DNA of 17,651 nucleotides from Ophiocordyceps camponoti-saundersi (nom. inval.). Its lineage: Eukaryota > Ascomycota > Sordariomycetes > Hypocreales > Ophiocordycipitaceae. Shown here piece after piece: positions 8,701-17,651 of this stretch. The position numbers were made by a program, and so were the translations under genes. The stretch is taken from assembly GCA_003339415.1 (NCBI GenBank), contig PDHQ01000526.1, positions 1 to 17,651 on the forward strand. Reading direction: 5' to 3'. Below the pieces are notes generated by a model that was not told the origin of the DNA, did not search any database, and worked only from the letters and a program-made list of their open reading frames with translations. How positions within the stretch are numbered: the stretch's first letter is position 1; the number at the start of each line of letters is the position of its first letter.

Positions 8701-8781
8701 ATATATAATATTAATTTTTATTTTCTTATATATAATATTAATTTTTATTTTTTTATATATAATATTAATTTTTAATTTCCT
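8701..8781. repeat. 3 x 27-bp tandem repeat
   Basis: Three head-to-tail copies (8701-8727, 8728-8754, 8755-8781), each starting ATATATAATATTAATTTTTA. Copies differ at only a few bases near their 3' ends. The repeat is AT-only except for isolated C, is not coding in any obvious way, and lies between the GC-richer island and the first coding-like stretch. Confidence 0.92.
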
Positions 8782-9007
8782 TTTTTATAATAATAATAAC
8801 TTATAATTATAATATAAAAATAAATAATAAATAAGCTATATTTTATAATAATTATATTTTTAAACTTATTTAAAATTATATCCGCTATTTATATACTAGC
8901 TATTAAGATTAGCTAAATAAATTATATCTTATTTAAGCTAAATATTTATAAAATTAAGCTAGTATTTAATAGCTATAAATATATACGCGTATATTACTTA
9001 TACTTAG

Positions 9008-10400
9008 ATGAATTCTTAGGCGCTATAATAAATAATAAAAGTTTAAAAAGGTATAAGCTATAGCTAAGAAGGATTTTACTTTAATTTAAAATTTAAATTA
9101 AAGTTATATTTATAAAAATATAATTAAGGCGAGGAACGCCTTAAGGGGTATTCGTATTAAGGTTACGAAAGAGGTAAAAAAAGTAAAGGAAAAGGAGGGG
9201 AGATATTTATCTCTATACTTAAATTAATCTATATTACTTTAAAGCGAATTAACGCCCGTATTAATTAATAAACTTTAAGCTTTATAAATATAGCTTATAA
9301 TATACTTAACTTAAGTAAGAAAGTAATAATAATATTTAAAAAGTTAGGAGTGCTAGCTTAAGCTTTACTTAGGGTAAGGATAAAGTTAACTTATAAGAAG
9401 AGTAAGACTTATAAGCTAGCGATAACGAAGCTTATTAAAGCGGCGCTTACAGCGCTTTTAAAAAATAAAAGTAAAAAGTAAATATCCTCTATTATAATTT
9501 AAATATATCTTATTAAGAAAAAGGCCCGCGCTACGCTTAAGACTCTTATAATTATATTAGATATTAATAGTAATAATAATAACTTATTACTTATTCTTAT
9601 TATTAATTTAAAATATTTATATCTTACTAAGGTATACCTTAAAAGAAATAAGGAAGGGAGCTTATATTAAGTTAGTTTTAGATAAAAAAATAATAAAATT
9701 TTAAAGTTTAAAATTATATTAATATTAAATATTATAAAGTTAAGCTTAACTAAAAAGAAGGTTACTAAGTTACTTATAATAAAAATAACTTTAGTTAAGG
9801 TAATAGCTATTATAATAGCTATTAATACTTATATAATTATAATAACTTATAGCGCTATTATAATAAGGATAGCTTTAGCTAAGTTTTATATCTTTTAAAC
9901 GCTTAAAATTATCTAGCCTTAAGTTATATAATTACCTAATATTAGTAAAGAGTTTTAATTACTTAGTTTCTAATATAATTCACCTCTTACTAACTTAGAA
10001 TTACTAAAAAAGAATAAGCTTAGGCTATACCTTAGTAAAATATTAAGGAGGCGCGGGAGGCTTTATAATTATAAGCTATTACTAAAATACTTAAAAATCC
10101 TAAAATTAATTAAATTACTCTTAAATAAGGATAATAAGCTAATACTAATAATAATTATCTTTAATAATATATAGCTTATAGCTATATTAAATCTAATTAT
10201 TATTTTAAGTTTATCTTCGCGATAAATAATTATATTTTAGCTAGTTATTACTCTAAGCTTATTATAATAGTAAATAATTATATTATAGCTAATTATTATA
10301 CTAAGCTTATTATAAGCTACCGCGCTTATAATAACTCTAAGTAAAACGCGCCTTACTTTAAATATTAATAGCTTTACGCTAAATAAGCTCGCGTCTCGGG
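9008..10400 (+). pseudogene. Coding-like low-complexity relic, family unknown
   Basis: The frame from an unmutated ATG at 9008 (M-N-S, then mostly stops that could be former Gln or Trp) can be read for about 1.4 kb. The part at about 9182-9480 is rich in Lys, Arg, Ile and Leu (for example A-L-T-A-L-L-K-N-K-S-K). Further on, if RIP changes are undone in the mind, the sequence would be rich in Thr, Pro, Asn and Gln, as in a disordered region. A 48-bp in-frame duplication sits at 10223-10318. I recognise no conserved domain. Because RIP puts TAA/TAG in every frame, frame openness is weak evidence, and this could be non-coding. Confidence 0.3.
10223..10318. repeat. 2 x 48-bp tandem duplication (16 codons)
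   Basis: Copies at 10223-10270 and 10271-10318 both begin TAAATAATTATATT and share CTAAGCTTATTATAA near the end; they differ at a handful of positions, including G/A and T/A changes. The period is a multiple of three, so it would keep a reading frame. That fits a short protein repeat in the surrounding low-complexity relic but does not prove it. Confidence 0.85.
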
Positions 10401-13147
10401 GCTAGTATTAGTTTATAACTACTCTTACTAATAAGGGGGCTAAAAAAGTTAAGGAGTTATTAGATAAGGAAAAGGATAATAACTTAAATATAATAAATAT
10501 AAGTTCCCTTAAAATATAAAAAAAATTATAAATAAAGTAAGTAAATTAATAATATTATAATTATAATAATTTATATAAAATAAAACTATATCTAGTCTTA
10601 GCTTAACTTAAAAATATTAGCGTAAAATAAATTAATAAGTTAGAATTAATATAAATTAATATATTAAAATATTTACTTTATAATTATAATTATAAATAAG
10701 TAATAGTTAAGCTTTAAATATAGCTTAATATTAAAAAAATAAGTTAAGGTAATTTATAGCGCTATTTAACTAAGTAAAGGTATTAAAAAAAGTAAATAGT
10801 AAGTATTCTCTAGTTTAGTTTTATATTAATATAAAAAGGAGATTATTTCTAATATACGTTTATAAAAGAGAAACTTTTTAAAATAAATTTTACTTATATA
10901 TAGTTATATAATTATAATATTAATATATTTTAATAAATCTTTATATCTTAAAGTAACTTCGCTTTATTAAAGTAAAGCGGGAAATTAAAAGGAAATAAAG
11001 TAAGCTTAGAGTATTTTATATATAGTTAGTTTTTAAAATCCTCTTACTTTACTTTTTAATCTTAGCGGAGAAAATTTATTATATATTTTTTATTTAAAAA
11101 TTATATATTATTTCTTATTTATATTTAAAATATATTCCTCTAATAGCCGCTTAGCTTTTTATTATCTTATTAGTTAAGAAAAGAGGAAGCGTAAAAAAAG
11201 CTTTAAAATATTTATAAAAGTAGTCCGGATCTTATTTAATATTTTATATCTTTTAAGCGGCGAAAAATATTAGTTTTCCTTTTATTTAAATAAAGATTAA
11301 GTAAAAAAACTTAAAACTTAGCTTTAAGGTAATAAATAAGCGTAGCTTTATAAGCTTTAAGTATTATTCTAAAATATTATAATTATATTAGTCTTAGAAC
11401 CTTAGCTAAGCTTAGTAAGTCTCTACTTATAAGGGTAATAATATAAAATATAATAATAGTATATATAATAAGTAATTAGATAATTTTTATATAAAGTTTA
11501 TAAGTATAGATAAGGGGGTAACTTTAAGTAAAGGCGGATAAAAGAGAGAAGGCGAGGTTTTAGTAAAAAAGTTTATTATATATAATTTATAAATAAGGTT
11601 TTTATTATAACTATTAATAAATTTAAACGCTTAAGAGTCTTATTTTAAAAATAAGGTAAACTTAGTAATTTCTTAGTTAAACTAAGTTTATCTTTAAAAT
11701 ATATTTTTAGGAAAAATATAAAAGCTTACTTTTTTCTAGTTTAAATTTTATATTATAATTATACGCTTATTATTTATATATTATCTATATAGCCTAAAGC
11801 TGTTTTATAATTATTTTAAAATTAAGCTTAATATTAAAAATATTTATATTATCCGCGAAATTAATTACTTATATTCCCTTTTTATTTATTAGCTAATTAT
11901 AAAGTGAGGTTATATATAGAATAAATAAAATAGTAAAAAGTAATAAGCTTTAAAAAACGTTAGTCTTAATTTAATATAGTTTTAAAATCTTATTATTAAA
12001 GCGAAGTTAAGAGGTATAGTTTTATAAATAGCTATTTAGGAACGCTAAGATCTAATCTAAAAATCCTAAATACTTAAGTTTAGTAATAAATTTATTATAA
12101 TATATAATATAAAACGCTTTTTTAATATTTAGTTATAAAAAATATTACTCTTTTCCTAGCTTAAGTAGCTTAAATAAGCTTAATACTTATAAAGATAGCT
12201 AGCTTTATAAATTAGTTTTACTTATTACTTATTTAGCTTTTAAGGAAAAGTTAGTATAACTTTATAGCTTTAATAATTTATTATCTTATTATACTTTTCA
12301 GGATTTTACTTTAATAATATAAAAAAATATAAGCTTATAAGTATTTACTTTTTAATAAGCTTTTAGTTTTTTTCTAAACTTATATAAAATAATTATAATA
12401 GTAAACTATAGCTAGGGCGGGAAATACTTAAATTATATATACGCTTAAAAATTATAGGAAGCTAAGTAATAAAAATAAAGTAATAAATTTTTAGAAATTT
12501 AATAAAAATATTATTTACTTTAGTTACTTTTTAAAAGATTATTAACTTAAGTATTATAAATATATTAATTTAAATAATCTTAATATTAATAAGGAATTTA
12601 AGTTTAAATAGTTTAATATTAGTTAGGGGTATATTATAAAGCTAAGGAAAGAACTAATTAGCTAAAATATTAGCTTTAGCTATAAAGCTATTAGCTTAAG
12701 ATTTATTAATTTTTATTAATATAAGAAGATAAATTAGATTTTAAAGGAGACTATTTTTAATATAAGCTTAATACTTAATATATTAAAACTTAAAAGGTAA
12801 GCTAGTAATAATATAAAGGAAAAATTGCTAATAAGTATATTTTACTAAGTTTATAGCTATTTTTTTAAATAAAAGCTATCTTTTAAAATTATTATTAAGA
12901 AGAGTTTAATAGGAAAAACTTATATTTACGCTAAGCCCGCGTAGCTGCCTAAATAGCTAAAGCTTTAGCTAGGGTAAATTACGCCGCCTTATAAGAATAA
13001 AAAAAAGTAATAAATAATATTATCTAGTTAATAATAAGCTATAATTTTTAGTAAAGTTAGTTAAAGGTATTATTAACTTTTATTAAGTTAGTAAAAGGGG
13101 AAGGTAATAAGATAATCTTAGATAAAAATTCGTAATAAACTAAATCT
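10401..13147 (+). other. Degenerate, purine-leaning region, no assignable gene
   Basis: About 2.7 kb of RIP-mutated DNA. Segments at about 10957-11900 (one frame) and about 12540-13140 (another frame) read like low-complexity coding sequence with Lys, Ser, Gln and former Pro codons, but the frames differ. A single gene would need introns or frameshifts, and I cannot place splice sites because GT/AG context and branch points are altered. Most surviving CA/TG here stand alone (11800, 11905, 12299, 12825, 12945). I tested for LINE reverse transcriptase, copia motifs and helicase motifs and found none I would defend. Confidence 0.35.
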
Positions 13148-14210
13148 AAGTTTGTTTATTTTTATTATAAGCGTAGCGTAAGCGCCGCTTTATATAAGGG
13201 GATCCTAATTATAAGAGATTAAAAAATATAATTAAATCTAATAAGGTTAAGGTTTAATAAAATATAATATATATATAAGTTTATTATAGCTTAGATAAGG
13301 TTTAGTATATTATTCTTATATTTATAAAAGATTTAAATATATTCTTTTTTTAAAGTAAGGAGTTAGAATTATAATAAAGTTATTTTATAGATTAGCTAAT
13401 TTAAGTTATTAGAAAGCTTTTTATAATAATCTTAAAATAAGTAATATAAGTTAAAATTACTAATTAGGATATAATTAGGGTTTAAAGGAAAGTTTTAAAA
13501 AATTAAAAAGCTACTATTATAGGGAGTATTAAAGGGAGAGTAAATAGAAATAAACTAAAATCCGGAATAGAAAATAATACTCGCTTAGTCCTCCCCTATT
13601 TCTAGAAACTTAAAGGAGATATTATATTTTTTATAAATATAAACTAAAATATAGCTGCTTTTATAAATAAAGTAGTAAGGCGAAATTTTAAATAGGGGAG
13701 GCTTAGCGCTAAGGTAGCTAATAGTTTCTTAAAAAGTAATAATATTATAATCTAATTTATAATTAAATATTAGCTTAGCTAGCTTAGTATACTTTTTTAT
13801 ATTCTAAAAAAGGACTTTTATAAATATAAGGAAATAGTAAAAATAATAATAATTTCTTTATTATAATTTTTTTATAGCTTAGTTATAAATCTTATTTAAA
13901 TCTAAGCTAAGGCTAGAGTAATTAATATTTTTATATACTTTTAGATAGTAAAGTTAAGTTAAATTAATAATAAAGCTAATTTATTAATAGTTTATATAAG
14001 TAGGACGCTAGCTATATTTTAAGGGAGGGAGGTATTTTAAGCTTATTAGATAAAGTATTTTATTATTTTAAGGGTATTCCTAATTACTTATATTTTAATA
14101 GCAGGGCAACCCCTTTTAAAGCTTTAAAGTTATATATATATTTTTTTAGTAATAAACTAACTTAGAGATATATTATATATAATAATATCCGTAGCTATTA
14201 TTATATTTAT
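13148..14210 (+). pseudogene. Coding-like relic, family unknown
   Basis: In the frame starting at 13148 the sequence reads K-F-V-Y-F-Y-Y-K-R-S-V-S-A-A-L-Y-K-G, followed by a long stretch whose TAA/TAG codons could all be former Gln or Trp, including Q-G-N-P-F near 14105-14119 next to two surviving CA sites. Former Pro, Gln and Ser codons seem abundant. No domain is recognised. It may belong with the other coding-like stretches between 9.0 and 14.2 kb as one large mutated gene or mobile-element ORF, but frames 2, 1, 0 and 2 modulo 3 are used in turn, so that link is a guess. Confidence 0.25.
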
Positions 14211-14828
14211 CGATTATAAAATTATAGAAAATGCTAAAGTATAATAGTAATCTATATAAGTAAAGGAGGAGATTTATATATAAGTTAGATAAGGAAAAGG
14301 GGTATATTACGTAAGATATATTATAAAAAAGTAAGGTAACAAGAGTAAGGGAAGTTTTATTAGTATTTTTATTATAATATTTTAGATAGAAGCTTTAATA
14401 AACTCTTAGTTAATATTAAACTAATTTTAGGAAAAGATTAGATTATACTTAGTTTAATATAAAGTATAAGAGGAAAGTATATATAAAGGAAGAAAGGGGG
14501 GAATATACGTAAGGATACTTTATATATAAATAAAGCTTAGAATCTTTTTAGTAAATAAGATATAAATAATTATTAAGAATTAGAAAAATATACTTTTAAT
14601 AATAATAATTTTTATTAATATTTATATATATATTATAAAAGCTAACTAATACTAATTAATAGTTAAAATTTAGTTAACTATAAATTAGTAAGGAATAAAA
14701 TAATTAACCTTAATAATAAACTCTTATAAAAATAATTATATAAATATAAGTTATAATTAATTAAAAAGTTAATATAAAGCTATATAAAACCTTTTTTAAA
14801 ACTATTACGGACCTTACCTCTTTTATCT
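14211..14828. other. AT-rich region, no gene seen
   Basis: Continuation of the purine-leaning DNA with runs such as AAGGAAGAAAGGGGGG near 14487-14502 and two surviving CA/TG sites (14232, 14341). The last 250 bases are nearly pure AT. No motif, RNA gene or repeat is recognised. Confidence 0.5.
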
Positions 14829-14856
14829 CTTATCTTCTTATCTAAGATAAGATAAG
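14829..14856. repeat. Palindromic GATAAG cluster
   Basis: CTTATC at 14829-14834 and 14837-14842 faces GATAAG at 14846-14851 and 14851-14856, making an imperfect inverted repeat with two sites on each strand. GATAAG is the core bound by fungal GATA-type zinc-finger factors, but such words also arise by chance in AT-rich DNA, and no gene start is visible beside it. It lies where strand composition switches. Confidence 0.5.
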
Positions 14857-15188
14857 TAAATAAGTAATAAAAAAATAAAAAAAAAAGTCCGATTTCCTTC
14901 CTTCTAACCTTACTACTAAATAGAGCCCTTAATTCTAGCTAAGCCTTATTATACGAGGTTAGTACTAAGGTTAGTAAAAAGGGTATTTTCGCTTTAGACT
15001 CTTTTAAGGCGATAGGAAGCTTTTATTATTAATAAGAAATAAGAAATATTAAAAATATTACTTCTTACGCTTACTAATAAAAGAAGGATTAAATAATATA
15101 AATAAAAAGATAATTATTAATTACTAATTCTAAAAATTAAAGTAAGATATTTCTTAAAACTTAAAACTTTTTCTAGAATTAAAAGCTT
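14857..15188. other. Short spacer with moderate GC, no gene seen
   Basis: Contains a long A run (14869-14886, broken only by one T) followed by pyrimidine-rich sequence and some C/G at 14885-15010. TTAGTACTAAGGTTAGTA near 14959 is a small repeat. No coding motif is recognised on either strand. Confidence 0.45.
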
Positions 15189-15260
15189 AAGGAAGGAAGA
15201 GGAAAAGGAAAGGAAAGAGAGGGAGGGAAAGCTTCCTTATATAAACCTTTTCCTTCCTTC
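15189..15260. repeat. 43-nt polypurine tract with inverted partner
   Basis: 15189-15231 is an unbroken purine run of GGAAGG- and GGGAGGG-type words. After a 14-nt spacer with TATATAAA, CCTTTTCCTTCCTTC at 15246-15260 is nearly complementary to its start, giving a purine/pyrimidine inverted repeat. Such tracts can adopt unusual DNA structures. It could also be a relic of a retroelement polypurine tract, but no LTR follows. Confidence 0.75.
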
Positions 15261-15355
15261 GCTTATTAATTCTATAGAAGCCCCTAGAAACTTCTAAAAA
15301 CTAAGACCTACTTTTACCCCGCTTCTCTTAGTAAGTAAGATTCCGTATTTTTATC

Positions 15356-15391
15356 TACCCCGCTTTTACCCCGCTTTTACCTCGCTTCTTT
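15356..15391. repeat. 3 x 12-bp tandem repeat
   Basis: TACCCCGCTTTT at 15356-15367 and 15368-15379, then TACCTCGCTTCT at 15380-15391. A related word, TACCCCGCTTCT, stands alone at 15315-15326. The unit contains no CA, so RIP would leave it untouched. The period is four codons; no reading frame is supported. Confidence 0.9.
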
Positions 15392-15565
15392 ATAGTAAAT
15401 AAAAGCTTAAAAGCTTATCTTTTTTTCGATCGCTATATAACTTCCCGATCGCTACGCTTATCGTTAAGTCCGCTTATCTCTGATAACTCTAGTAAGTCCG
15501 ATTAGGTATAGGGTAATCCGGCTAGTTTTAGCTAAGCTCGGCTAAGCTTATTAAAGCTATATATT
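15392..15565. other. GC-richer segment, no gene seen
   Basis: CGATCGC occurs twice (15427-15433 and 15446-15452), and TCCG/CCGG/CTCGG words are frequent. One surviving TG is at 15482. The sequence is less AT-rich than its neighbours, but I find no motif, tRNA box or start of a gene. Confidence 0.4.
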
Positions 15566-15570
15566 TTATT

Positions 15571-15607
15571 AAGTATTAAGAGAAGTAGCTTTAAAATCTT
15601 AATACTT
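15571..15607. repeat. 10-bp perfect inverted repeat
   Basis: AAGTATTAAG at 15571-15580 pairs perfectly with CTTAATACTT at 15598-15607 across a 17-nt loop. It has no T-run pattern that would make it a convincing terminator, and it is the first of several palindromes in this 400-bp stretch. Confidence 0.8.
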
Positions 15608-15633
15608 TTTTATACGCTTTAAAGCTTAATAAT

Positions 15634-15984
15634 ATAAGTACTTAGTACTTATAAGATACTAAGGTATTACTAAGTATATATTATATAAGATTTCCTAAAT
15701 AGGAAATCCGCTTAGGTAATTAAAATACCTTTATTAAGTATATATACGAAATACTTAAATATTTAAATATTAGTATTTTATACCTTATTTAGGTAGCTTA
15801 CTTATATAAGTAATATTATCCGCTTATATAATCTTTTATTATAGATTTTACTAAGTAGTTTGCTTAGTAATTAAATAAGTATATAAGTACTTATAGCCGG
15901 TTTATTACACGTTCCCCTTTTTATAGTTTTAAACTTTTAAAACTTAAGTAAAAACTAAGAATAATATAGGGTATAAGTACTTAT
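15634..15984. repeat. Cluster of ATAAGTACTTAT palindromes, possible small TIR element
   Basis: The perfect 12-bp palindrome ATAAGTACTTAT occurs at 15883-15894 and 15973-15984, with an expanded version (ATAAGTACTTAGTACTTAT) at 15634-15652. Between them is a perfect 9-bp inverted repeat around a 2-nt centre at 15689-15708 (GATTTCCTA/TAGGAAATC). CCGCTTA words recur near 15709 and 15820. The density of inverted repeats would fit a MITE-like or Tc1/pogo-type remnant, but I cannot define ends or a TA duplication in TA-saturated DNA. Confidence 0.5.
15914..15945. repeat. 32-bp direct repeat, copy 1
   Basis: CCCCTTTTTATAGTTTTAAA and the following 12 bases match 16147-16178 with one T/C difference. 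A weaker third version starts at 16111. The distance between the two good copies is 233 bp. Confidence 0.85.
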
Positions 15985-16146
15985 ATAGTTAATTACTTCT
16001 TATAGTTTCGAAAGTAATTTTCTTTATAAGATTTTCTTTTTTAAAGAAATAATATAGCTTACTTTTCTTTTTAAACTTTTAAAAAGGTAAGATATAATAT
16101 AGTTTTCTTTCCCCTTTCTAAAGTTTTTCTATATTATTCGCTTCTT

Positions 16147-16178
16147 CCCCTTTCTATAGTTTTAAACTTTTAAAACTT
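16147..16178. repeat. 32-bp direct repeat, copy 2
   Basis: Partner of 15914-15945, starting CCCCTTTCTATAGTTTTAAA. The single difference is C here against T in copy 1, a transition. The repeat is pyrimidine-rich like the surrounding + strand. Confidence 0.85.
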
Positions 16179-16180
16179 TA

Positions 16181-17651
16181 GCTTTCTATTTTTTTTTCTC
16201 TTAATAATAAAGCTTTATTATTTTACTAAAGCTTATAGCTTTAAGTAAAATAGCTAAATTATTTTTATAAGCTAAGTATCCTCGGTTTTCTTAAAAAAAT
16301 TTTTTTTTTTTTTAAAGGGATATTTTCTTTTCTCTTTTAAGGTAAGAATAGCTTTTCTTTACCTTTTATCTCTTTTTCTTAAAAATAATAACTTATTCTA
16401 TAAGTAAGGATTTATTCTTATAGTAAGTATTTTTTTTTTTCTAAAATAGCTTATTATAAAACTCTTTTTTATAAGAAAATAATAGCGTATAGAGATACCG
16501 CTATTTTCCTTAAAGGTAATTTAATTTAATAACTAAATAGAGTTTTTAAAGTATTTAATAATAGCTTAAATATACTTTTTAAAGCTTATTACTCTTTTCT
16601 TTTTAAGTAAGATTAATAGTTCTTTATTTTACTATTAACTTACTCTTAGGTTAAGAAGGTATATTTTTTTTTCTCTAAAGTAAGTTAAGCGTTTCCTTAC
16701 TTTAATATTCTTTTTCTTCTTAGCTTTCTTAGCTAAATAATAATTTTTTTTTCTTTATTTCTTTAAGTAAGTTAAACTTTATACTTTATAACTAAGCTTC
16801 TCTTAGTTAAAAATAGTTTAGCTTCTAAAAAGAAATTTTTCTTTCTTTATTTAATAATTATATAGCTTAGGATTTTAACTTCTTAATTAAGAAATCCTTT
16901 TAATAAAGCGTATATAATATTCTTTCTTAATTTTTATTAAAAATAGCGTTATTAAAACTTCGTTTTACTAATACTTATTATAAAGCTAATATTTATACTT
17001 TAATTTTTTAAGTATAAATAAAATTCTTTATATAAAGTTCGGTTTTACTATTTTTTTTTTAAACTTAATTTTCCTTTTACTATTATATAAGTATTTATTT
17101 CGGTAAAGTAATTTAAATCTAGTTTTCTTTAAATTCGTTAAGTTAAGGTTATTTTTAACCTTCTTCTTAATTTCGATTTATTTATTTCTAAAGTTTTATA
17201 TATTATATCCTAAATTTAATATAATATTTCTTTAATTTAGTATATAATATATCCTTAATTTAGTTTTAGTATTCTTTTAATATTATAAAGATTATCTTTT
17301 AACTTTATTTTTATTTCCGATTCTTTATTTCGTTATTTTCTTTTTTAGTAATTAAAGATTTCTATAGCTTACTTTTTTTATATAAGTAGCTAAATTTTAT
17401 TACCTTTAACTAATATTAAAAATAGCTATTAATATAGTTAAAAAAGTATATTAAAGGGCGTTTTTTAAATTTCTTTTTATTTCGGTAATTTTATTCTTAA
17501 AGTCTTAAGTTTTTTTCCTTTTTATATAAAAATAAAGTTCCTAAAATTTATTCTTAAATTATTTCCTTAATATATAAAGTTTCTTCTTCTTAAGAATTTA
17601 TATTATAAGTTAATAAAGCTTCTTATAAAGCTTTAGTTTCGAATTTTTCTT
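16181..17651. other. Pyrimidine-rich, AT-extreme tail, no gene identified
   Basis: The + strand is dominated by T and TTCTTT words, so the minus strand reads as Lys/Arg/Glu-rich. I looked for a minus-strand transposase: a Lys-rich stretch near 16670-16800 faintly resembles the basic tail of pogo-type transposases, but no DDE motif could be placed. A/T runs lie at about 16295-16313. I saw no surviving CA/TG here, making it the most completely mutated part of the window. Nothing else is recognised. Confidence 0.5.

Noticed and set aside
8701..8781. CRISPR-like array
   Set aside because: The three 27-bp units are contiguous with no spacers, and the organism is a eukaryote.
9008..14210. LINE (Tad-like) element, Starship captain or telomere-linked helicase
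   Set aside because: I looked for LINE RT, tyrosine-recombinase and helicase motifs in the likely frames and found none beyond chance resemblance.
14829..14856. Functional GATA-factor promoter
   Set aside because: The sites are real words, but there is no gene start nearby, and GATAAG arises easily in DNA of this composition.
1..17651. Mitochondrial or AT-rich bacterial/protist genome
   Set aside because: High AT alone could fit, but selective loss of CA/TG with CG retained, stops in all frames, and a mutated LTR chromovirus point to a RIP-active fungal nucleus.
1..17651. Short open reading frames on both strands
   Set aside because: With stops this frequent, remaining ORFs are short. Those I considered have no conserved motif, and ATG is almost absent because RIP turns it into ATA, so none is supported as a gene.
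16670..17651. Minus-strand pogo-type transposase
   Set aside because: Only a lysine-rich stretch resembles the basic tail of that family; no HTH or DDE motif could be placed, and poly-T DNA gives lysine-rich minus frames by itself.

Overview
The window looks like a heterochromatic, gene-empty stretch of a filamentous ascomycete (Pezizomycotina) nuclear genome that has been almost completely mutated by repeat-induced point mutation (RIP). The main evidence is the near absence of the dinucleotide CA and its complement TG on both strands. I find only about 40 by eye in 17.65 kb, while TA is very common and CG, CC and CT survive. RIP converts CpA to TpA, so this is its expected end state. All reading frames are saturated with TAA/TAG, and I see no intact gene, tRNA or rRNA. 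I cannot name the species.

Layout: 1-98 is a pure TTAT microsatellite cut by the window edge. 99-1082 is extremely AT-rich flank. 1083-7633 is the one element I can identify with confidence: a complete but dead Ty3/gypsy LTR retrotransposon of the chromovirus type on the + strand. It has two 186-bp LTRs (1088-1273 and 7443-7628, aligning without a gap) and a 5-bp target duplication ATAAT on both sides. The pol frame can be followed without a frameshift through reverse transcriptase, RNase H, zinc-finger and DD35E integrase, and a chromodomain. The gag end (1294-3181) and about 1.4 kb after the chromodomain (6044-7428) are not recognisable. The latter holds a nested inverted repeat with an unusual concentration of surviving CA/TG sites.

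7634-8290 is AT-rich flank. 8290-14800 is a second, purine-rich (+ strand) degenerate region with a GC-richer island near 8436-8530, a 3 x 27-bp tandem repeat, a stretch that reads like low-complexity coding sequence from an ATG at 9008, and a 2 x 48-bp (16-codon) duplication. I could not assign it to any family. Near 14.83-14.86 kb there is a palindromic GATAAG cluster, after which the + strand becomes pyrimidine-rich. 14860-17651 contains short repeats, palindromes and a 12-bp tandem array, but no identifiable gene.

There is no working gene system here. The most informative content is about mutation: the two LTRs differ at about 30 of 186 positions, all but one being transitions; surviving CA sites are mostly GCA; and CG/TA swaps between the LTRs suggest two-step mutation of CpG. 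The chromodomain element sitting in silenced, RIP-saturated DNA fits the known preference of chromoviruses for heterochromatin.
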